Positions 58,382 to 64,000 of a stretch of DNA of 64,000 nt are shown piece after piece (position 1 is the first letter of the stretch; every line of letters begins with the position of its first letter). This DNA is from Nilaparvata lugens (taxonomy: Eukaryota > Arthropoda > Insecta > Hemiptera > Delphacidae): contig NC_052510.1 in NCBI RefSeq assembly GCF_014356525.2, positions 57,094,956 through 57,158,955 on the forward strand, read 5' to 3'. A model generated the notes under the pieces. It was not told the origin of the DNA. It saw only the letters and a list, made by a program, of their open reading frames with translations, and ran no database searches. The translations under genes and the position numbers were made by a program.

Positions 58382-58686
58382 GTGAAATTTTTCCGTAGAC
58401 AAGACAAAGAAACCTGGCTTGCTGAGTTCAAAAAATATCATCAAGGGACAGGGCGAATCATGGAATCCCGACGAAGTCAATTGATAATATTTATCCGGAT
58501 GGAAGGGTGTTCGCTCATCAACATCTTCCAGCACATATCCTGGAGCGTCTCAAGCTGGTGCGGGGCGTCGCCTTCCAAAAGGGCTACAAGTTCGTATGGG
58601 CAAGGCAGGAGAAAATATTCGTCCGGAAAGATGCTTCTCAGCAGGCAATTTTGATACGTTGCAAAGAGGACTTAAACGCACTATGA
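58382..58686 (+). pseudogene. C-terminal fragment of LINE ORF1 (nucleic-acid-binding protein), frameshifted
   Basis: The frame from 58382 gives FFRRQDKETWLAEFKKY. After a frameshift near 58450 the next frame reads YPDGRVFAHQHLPAHIL, then VAFQKGYKFVWARQEKIFV and RKDASQQAILIRCKEDL, and stops at 58686. V-F-x-x-x-H-L, then G-Y-K-(F/Y)-V-W-x-R-x-x-K-I-x-x-R-K is the conserved end of ORF1 proteins in Jockey/CR1-type LINEs. These coat the element RNA. Its position 450 bp upstream of the endonuclease frame fits ORF1-ORF2 order. Confidence 0.65.
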
Positions 58687-59137
58687 ACTCTGTTTGCTAT
58701 TATGAGTGGTACTCTATGAACTCTTTCTTTATGATAAGTGCTTTCCATGATTTTTATTTTTATCATATGCATAATAAGGAATTGATAGAAAGTATTGATT
58801 TTTGTTTCTATTATCAAACGGTAGTAGTAAATGACTTCCATATAAACAAAGTTCCTAATTATCAGCATAGACCTGATTATTCTATATTCAATTCTCATTT
58901 TACAGAGAATAATATTCATTTATTTAATAATCAATTTGATAGATACACAAATTTAGATCAATCCATTAATTGTACGCTCTTCGTATTAGTAGTGTTTGCA
59001 CTTCCATTATGTAAATTTTTCCCCCGTTATAGCTTTTGTCATACCGAGCAACCCTTCCTTCTGCCGGCCGTTTTGATCTGTCAATCATACTTTATGTGTG
59101 ATAAGAATGTATGCTCATGTAACTGATTACCTCCTTC

Positions 59138-60073
59138 ATGACGGTTGCTGAATTGCTGAGTGATGTTGCTGAGGTTGATGCTTACTTTTCAACATCTACT
59201 GGCCTTATCATTTATCATCAGAATATCCGTAGTTGCAATTCCAATTTCGATGCATTCTTGTTATATCTCAATGGCTTGATCAAAAAGCCTCACATAATTA
59301 TGCTAAGTGAGGCATGGTTGAATAATGATAGTGATGTTATGTTTTACCAAATTGATCAGTATGAAAGTTTTTCATCGTTCGATCCTCTGTCAAGAGCTAG
59401 TGGAATTGTTTGCTATGTGCATAAATCTATATATGCTGTGGTGCAGAGGTGCGTTATTGCGAATTGTGATGCATTAATGCTAAATTGTATTTATCGGAAT
59501 TTCAGCTTTACACTTCTGGGTATTTATAGGTTACATTCTGGTGATCGTCGATCTTTTATATCCAATTTCAGTTCTGCACTTGATGTTATAAATGCTAAGA
59601 ATTTTGTTTGCATTGGCGATTTTAATCTGGATGTTACTTTGAATGATGCTATCGCTGACGAATATTTAGAGTGCTTGAATAGTCATGGTCTAGAGCAGCT
59701 TATAGACGTTAACACTAGGGTTATCGGCCTCTCCTCAACCTGCATTGATCATTTTTCCTATCGCTCCACTCATCTTATCATTGACAGAGTTGCCGTGATT
59801 GAAAACTTTATTACAGATCACCGAGCCATAGCGGGTGTATTGCCGATTAGTGGAGGCAAACAAAATATACAAGTATCGGAAGCTGATAAAATTAACTATA
59901 ATTTGCTAAGTGAAATGTTGAGGCAGCAGTCCTGGCAAAGTGTCTATGAGCTGGATGATACAAATGAGGCATTCAACAAATTTTACGAATTGGTTGGTAG
60001 TATGTTGAAAAAGGCTACTAAGCGCATTAAATACAACACCAATCTCAAGCTGATAAAACCTTGGATTAACTAA
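59138..60073 (+). pseudogene. LINE ORF2 N-terminus: apurinic-like (EEP) endonuclease domain
   Basis: The 311-residue frame shows the endonuclease motifs in order: YHQNIRS (about residues 26-32), LSEAWL (55-60; catalytic Glu), GIYR (about 126-129), CIGDFNLD (157-164; Asp/Asn pair), STCIDHF (203-209) and TDHRA (225-229; catalytic Asp-His). This domain nicks the chromosomal target in Jockey/CR1-type LINEs. The frame ends early at KPWIN; one base later the protein continues as TNSVAVRDKLYKK, so an extra A near 60068 broke it. The endonuclease motifs themselves are intact. Confidence 0.85.
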
Positions 60074-61051
60074 TAGTGTTGCTGTTAGAGATAAACTCTA
60101 TAAAAAACATAAAAGAGATCCGAATAATGTCTTAATTAAAAATAAATTTTTGTATATGAAAAATAATGTAAAACGATGGGTGAAGGAGGCTAAATATAAC
60201 TATTATTCAAACAAACTGAATCAATATGATAAGAATCCCAAAAAAATGGGAAGTTCTTCACTCCTTGCTGCCCGGGGATAGTAAGGTCAACCATGAACTT
60301 CATTTGAATGAAGAAGGTAGTGTTATAACTGATAGTAAAACAGTAGCAGGCATCTTCAATGAATACTTTATTCAGGTGCCTGAAAGGCTTTCGCAGTCTT
60401 GTCCTCCAATATCAGATGATTTGATCAAGCAGTACTCCGATGAATTTAAGAGTGAACATTGTACTAAGAGTATTTTCATGGCTCCTGTAAGTGAGGCCGA
60501 ACTTTGTAAAATTATAAAAAATCTTTCAATAAATAAGAGCTCAGGAATTGACATAATTACAGCCAGAATACTAAAAGATAATCTCCCATATTTCTCTAAA
60601 ATATTACTTTATCTGTTCAACTTATCTATAGCTTCAGGTCAATTTCCAGATATCTTAAAGATTGCTACTGTCATACCAATTTTCAAAAAGGGAGATCGGT
60701 TCTCAAAAAGTAACTATCGCCCAATCTCTCTCTTACCTACTCTATCAAAAGTTTTTGAAAAGCTGATTAAAAAAAGATTATTGCATTTTTTGGACTCTCA
60801 CAATTTCTTCTCAAAACAACAATTTGGTTTTAGACAGAACCTCAATACAGAGTATGCATTGCAAAATTTTCTAAAAACTATTTATCTTGGTCTGAATAGG
60901 GGATGTGGGGGCAGGGCTGCGGGCCTTTTTATTGATATCAGTAAGGCATTTGACACAGTTAACCACAGATTACTGCTTCATAAGTTGTGGAGGGCGGGCA
61001 TTAAGGGGGTGGCGTTCCGAGTGGCTGAGATCATTTTTGCAGGGTAGAAAG
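60074..61051 (+). pseudogene. LINE ORF2: reverse transcriptase, first half
   Basis: The linker at 60074-60225 is in another frame. A second shift at the A-run at 60239-60246 leads into the 273-residue frame 60226-61047. That frame has NKSSGIDIITARIL (about residues 105-118), ATVIPIFKKGDR (147-158), NYRPISLLPTLSKVFEKLI, QFGFRQNLNTEYAL and motif A LFIDISKAFDTVNH (235-248; catalytic Asp). Near 61010 a third shift is needed to reach EWLRSFLQGRK. The enzyme is then interrupted at 61051 by the 1381-bp insertion. Confidence 0.85.
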
Positions 61052-62432
61052 GGGAACGCGCCAACCATTCTCCCCGACAACTGTTCTCCCCGACAGCCGA
61101 TCACCTTTTCAAACCAGTTTTTAGGGTATCGGTTGTCGCCGGTCAACGCCGTCAACCGTTCTCCTTTTCGAGCAGGTTTCAGTAGGGGATCGGATGTCGG
61201 GGAGAACAGTTGTCGGAAGCGCTCGAGGAGAACGGTTGTCGGGAACGCTTCCGACAGACGTTCTCCTTCTTTTCAGTAGGAGAACGGATGTCGGGGAGAA
61301 CAGTTGTCGGAAGCGCTCGAGGAGAACGGTTGTCGGGAACGCTTCCGACAGACGTTCTCCTTCTTTTCAGTAGGAGAACGGATGTCGGGGAGAATGGTTG
61401 TCGGAAGCGCTCGAGGAGATCAGTTGTCGGGAACGCTCCCGACAAACGTTCCCCTCGCCACATCACATGAAATCACCATTCTGGCTGGCTCTCTCCTTGA
61501 AACTTGAAAATGAAGTCACATGAATCCTATGTATCATGCTATTAAACCAGATTACTAGATACTGTACTATACAACTAGTTCTGATACTATAAAACTAGTT
61601 CTGATATTCTGATCGTCTTTGTTAAGTTCTGATATTCTGATCATCTTTGTTAAGTCTATATTCAAATTAATATTCTTGTGCAATGTCAATGCACATTACT
61701 TCAAAAGTTCTGAAATGGTTTGGAATTAATATATATGAAATGAAATGTTCAAAATATATATTAATAGTCATCTAAAAGCATTGTGCATGACAAGGCCGCA
61801 GCATTGATATTAATTTTAACTTCATATAGCTCTATATCCATCCCTTACACCTTACAGGCTCGAAATCCTCATTAATTACTCTAGACGTAAATCTAACAGG
61901 AAGCATCAATTGTTTTGATTGTATCTTTTTACTGATTAAAATATTCATTCATTCATGTGCAGGAGATTGGGAATATAAATATTCTCTTTCTTCTAATATT
62001 TGCAGTTATATAAATCATAACATCAACAAGCTTTACTTCCAATAATCAAATTCATAGAATGTGTTAAACAGAGTCTGTGATGGTACTACTTTCGCGCCTG
62101 CTACAAGTCAATGCCCAATAGGGGATCAGATGTCGGGGAGAACAGTTGTCGGAAGCGCTCGAGGAGAACGGTTGTCGGGAACGCTTCCGACAGACGTTCT
62201 CCTTTTTTTTCAGTAGGAGAACGGATGTCGGGGAGAACGGTTGTCGGAAGCGCTCGAGGAGAACGGTTGTCGGGAACGCTTCTGACAGACGTTCTCCTTC
62301 TTTTCAGTAGGAGAACGGATGTCGGGGAGAATGGTTGTCAGCATTGGCATATTTTCAGCAGGGTATTGGCTGTCGCCTACGGTCAAAATCAAGAGGAGAA
62401 TGGTTGTCGGGGAGAACGGTTGTCAGCGACCC
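61052..62432. mobile_element. 1381-bp insertion with 8-bp target duplication and subterminal palindromic arrays
   Basis: GTAGAAAG is duplicated at 61044-61051 and 62433-62440, and the interrupted protein (LQGRK | QAVRIEK) rejoins exactly. The ends are partial inverted repeats (GGGAACGC...CAACCATTCTCCCCGACA against TGTCGGGGAGAACGGTTGTCAGCGACCC). Two direct arrays of a 94-bp unit lie at 61182-61455 (2.9 units) and 62119-62340 (2.4 units). The unit is rich in GGAGAACGGTTGTCGG and its reverse complement. The centre (61456-62118) is AT-rich and non-coding. An 8-bp duplication fits hAT, P and a few other superfamilies; none is proven. Confidence 0.8.
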
Positions 62433-63478
62433 GTAGAAAGCAAGCTGTTAGAATTGAAAAGGTAACTAGTAATCTGATGGAAATCCACTATGGAGTGCCA
62501 CAAGGCTCTGTCCTTGGACCCATCTTATTCTTGGTTTACATCAATGACTTGTTCAGGGGTAAATTCAAAGGTGAGATAACAGCTTTTGCTGATGACACTG
62601 CCCTGGCATATTCAAACACATTGGATCATCTTCGGTTGGATATACAACATGATCTCAATAAATTGACATTATGGTTCACCTGCAATAAGCTCTCAATGAA
62701 TGTTCAGAAAACCAATTACATTTTGTTCAGTCTTATGGGCAGTCTAAGTTTTGCGGAGCCCGTTCAACTGCATACGTGCATTTGTAATTCTGATCATTGT
62801 AATTGCCCAATTGTTAAAGGTGAGAATACAGTCAAATATTTGGGTGTTTTCCTTGACCAAAATGTGTCATGGAAAGCCCACATCTCGTACTTGAAAAAGT
62901 CATTGCATTTCTACCTGAGAACTATGTACCAATTAAAGGGTCTTTGTAATCTTGAAGCTTTAAAAGATGTCTACCATTCATTTGCTCACTCTAGAATTAA
63001 TTATGGTTTGAGCTGTTGGGGTAGCACCTACTATTCAATTATGAGTCCTATAATCAAACTCCAAAAATCACTCATAAGGATTGTAGCAGGAGTGGGTCGC
63101 CACGATCATACATTCCCCCTTTTCTGTAGACTTGGTATCCTCCCCATAAGACATTTGTATGTGCATAAAGTCTTGTCAATTTTCTATTTAGTGAGCGGGA
63201 ATGATGGCATAACTATTGATTATTGTGATTCAGTTACTGGCCCTTATCGTACGAGGCAGGCTGATGGGTTGTTTGTTCGGGGTGTCAGGCCAAACAGCAC
63301 TTTATTTAAAAAAACCTTTCTTTTTCTAGCACCAAAATTTTTCAATCAGTTACCTTCCTCAATGAAAACCCTTTTCAACTGCCACAATAAAATAATAAAA
63401 ATGAAATTTCATCTAAAAAAATGGCTTCTTTCAATTAGCACAGAAGGATTGGAAGCCATGTACTCTGTCACTGCCTAA
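62433..63478 (+). pseudogene. LINE ORF2: reverse transcriptase, second half and C-terminus
   Basis: The frame is open from within the inserted element, but LINE similarity starts at RKQAVRIEKVTS. It has motif B GVPQGSVLGPILFLVYINDL, motif C FADDTALAYS (the two catalytic Asp), WFTCNKLSMNVQKT, then VKYLGVFLDQNVSWKAHI, FAHSRINYGLSCWG and the closing FFNQLPSSMKTLFN. It ends at TAA 63476-63478. About 347 residues belong to the LINE. The catalytic pair is intact, so loss of function comes from the upstream breaks and the insertion. Confidence 0.85.
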
Positions 63479-63671
63479 TGTATCTAACTTTCGTGCACAT
63501 TGTATGTACAGAACACTGTCCTCTTGCAAAACAACATTATATAATATACACATGGACTATTACAAAAATGATGTACATAATATCACGCTCATACGATAAT
63601 TATATCTAATGATTTCCATATAAATCTATCTAAACTATTACTATGGAGACATATATATGAGCAGGTGTATG

Positions 63672-63672
<1 letters not shown>

Positions 63673-63728
<56 letters not shown>

Positions 63729-63755
63729 ATATGTATATGTATATGTATATGTATT
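63673..63755. repeat. (TA)n/(GTATAT)n microsatellite in the LINE 3' UTR
   Basis: Alternating TA with ATAATATA steps and a final run of GTATAT. The plus-strand Tyr-Ile open frame across it is an artefact. Confidence 0.9.
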
Positions 63756-64000
63756 TGGTTTCTATTTTTCATAGGACTAACAGTTCAATTCAACGCTTGT
63801 TTTGTCCGGTGCTCCTGTATGCGGACGTGACCTTTCTCTTAAGGTCATTTGCATACAGTAATGACTTATTTCTGCATGTTGTATATGTATTATAATCTTT
63901 GTAACTTGTGAATCTCTATCTTGAATTGCTGTCCACTGTTATTTTATTGTATCTCTAGTAGAGTAGTCTTTTTGATGTATTTTTCGTTCGCAGTGTAGTA

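Larger units (their letters stand above)
58382..64000 (+). mobile_element. Broken Jockey/CR1-type LINE containing a DNA element
   Basis: Order ORF1 end, endonuclease, reverse transcriptase, 3' UTR. At least four frameshifts plus one 1381-bp insertion make it dead. The 3' end is not visible before the window ends. The 3' UTR has a (TA)n tract at 63673-63755. Confidence 0.8.

Noticed and set aside
62111..62432. N-terminal extension of the reverse-transcriptase frame
   Set aside because: These residues are translated from the inserted DNA element (GENGCRERF-type repeats), not from the LINE.

Overview
This window is AT-rich eukaryotic nuclear DNA, most likely from a hemipteran insect. A planthopper-like genome is my best guess, made from memory of the dispersed repeat style; the species is not proven. 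I found no convincing host protein-coding exon in 64 kb. Nearly everything recognisable is mobile DNA: non-LTR retrotransposons (Jockey/CR1-like and RTE-like), a Penelope-like element remnant, Helitron-type elements, several terminal-inverted-repeat (MITE-like) families, tRNA-derived SINE-like sequences, a probable gypsy-type LTR, microsatellites and minisatellites. The window is probably intergenic or deep intronic.

Layout. 0-5.4 kb: tandem and dispersed repeats, a foldback MITE, a perfect 49-bp hairpin, and a Penelope-like block holding the GIY-YIG C-terminus (4941-5189) with hammerhead-ribozyme-like motifs beside it. 5.5-7.4 kb: copy 1 of 'family A', split by a 682-bp Helitron. 8.5-13.9 kb: hammerhead-like tandem units, family B copies, a TIR MITE and family A copy 2. 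14.4-16.9 kb: a 38-bp minisatellite, a probable LTR with primer-binding site, and family A copy 3. 18.4-18.9 kb: a hairpin element with a 12-bp target duplication, itself invaded by a tRNA-bearing element with a 9-bp duplication. 19.5-25.7 kb: family A copy 4, a 41-bp minisatellite, family B, a second Helitron and a 358-bp palindrome. 27-36.5 kb: tandem arrays, a rearranged family A copy, a family B copy hit by a LINE, a ~183-bp satellite-like array and a deleted family A copy. 36.5-44.5 kb: mostly featureless, with a Helitron end and a LINE end. 44.6-52.9 kb: hairpin element with a hammerhead-like core, SINE, family B copy 5, RTE-type LINE and a foldback. 53.7-58.2 kb: tandem duplication, a 51-bp minisatellite and a possible TTAA-flanked element. 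58.2-64 kb: a broken Jockey/CR1-type LINE (ORF1 end, endonuclease, reverse transcriptase), with a 1381-bp DNA element inserted in the reverse transcriptase and flanked by an 8-bp target duplication.

The elements interact by nesting. Several insertions can be dated relative to each other because an uninterrupted paralogue elsewhere in the window shows the empty site. The most unusual signal is a set of hammerhead-ribozyme-like folds in or near Penelope-type hairpin elements. They share a core that departs from the consensus at two positions known to pair (C3 to U, G8 to A). All fold and boundary calls were made by eye.
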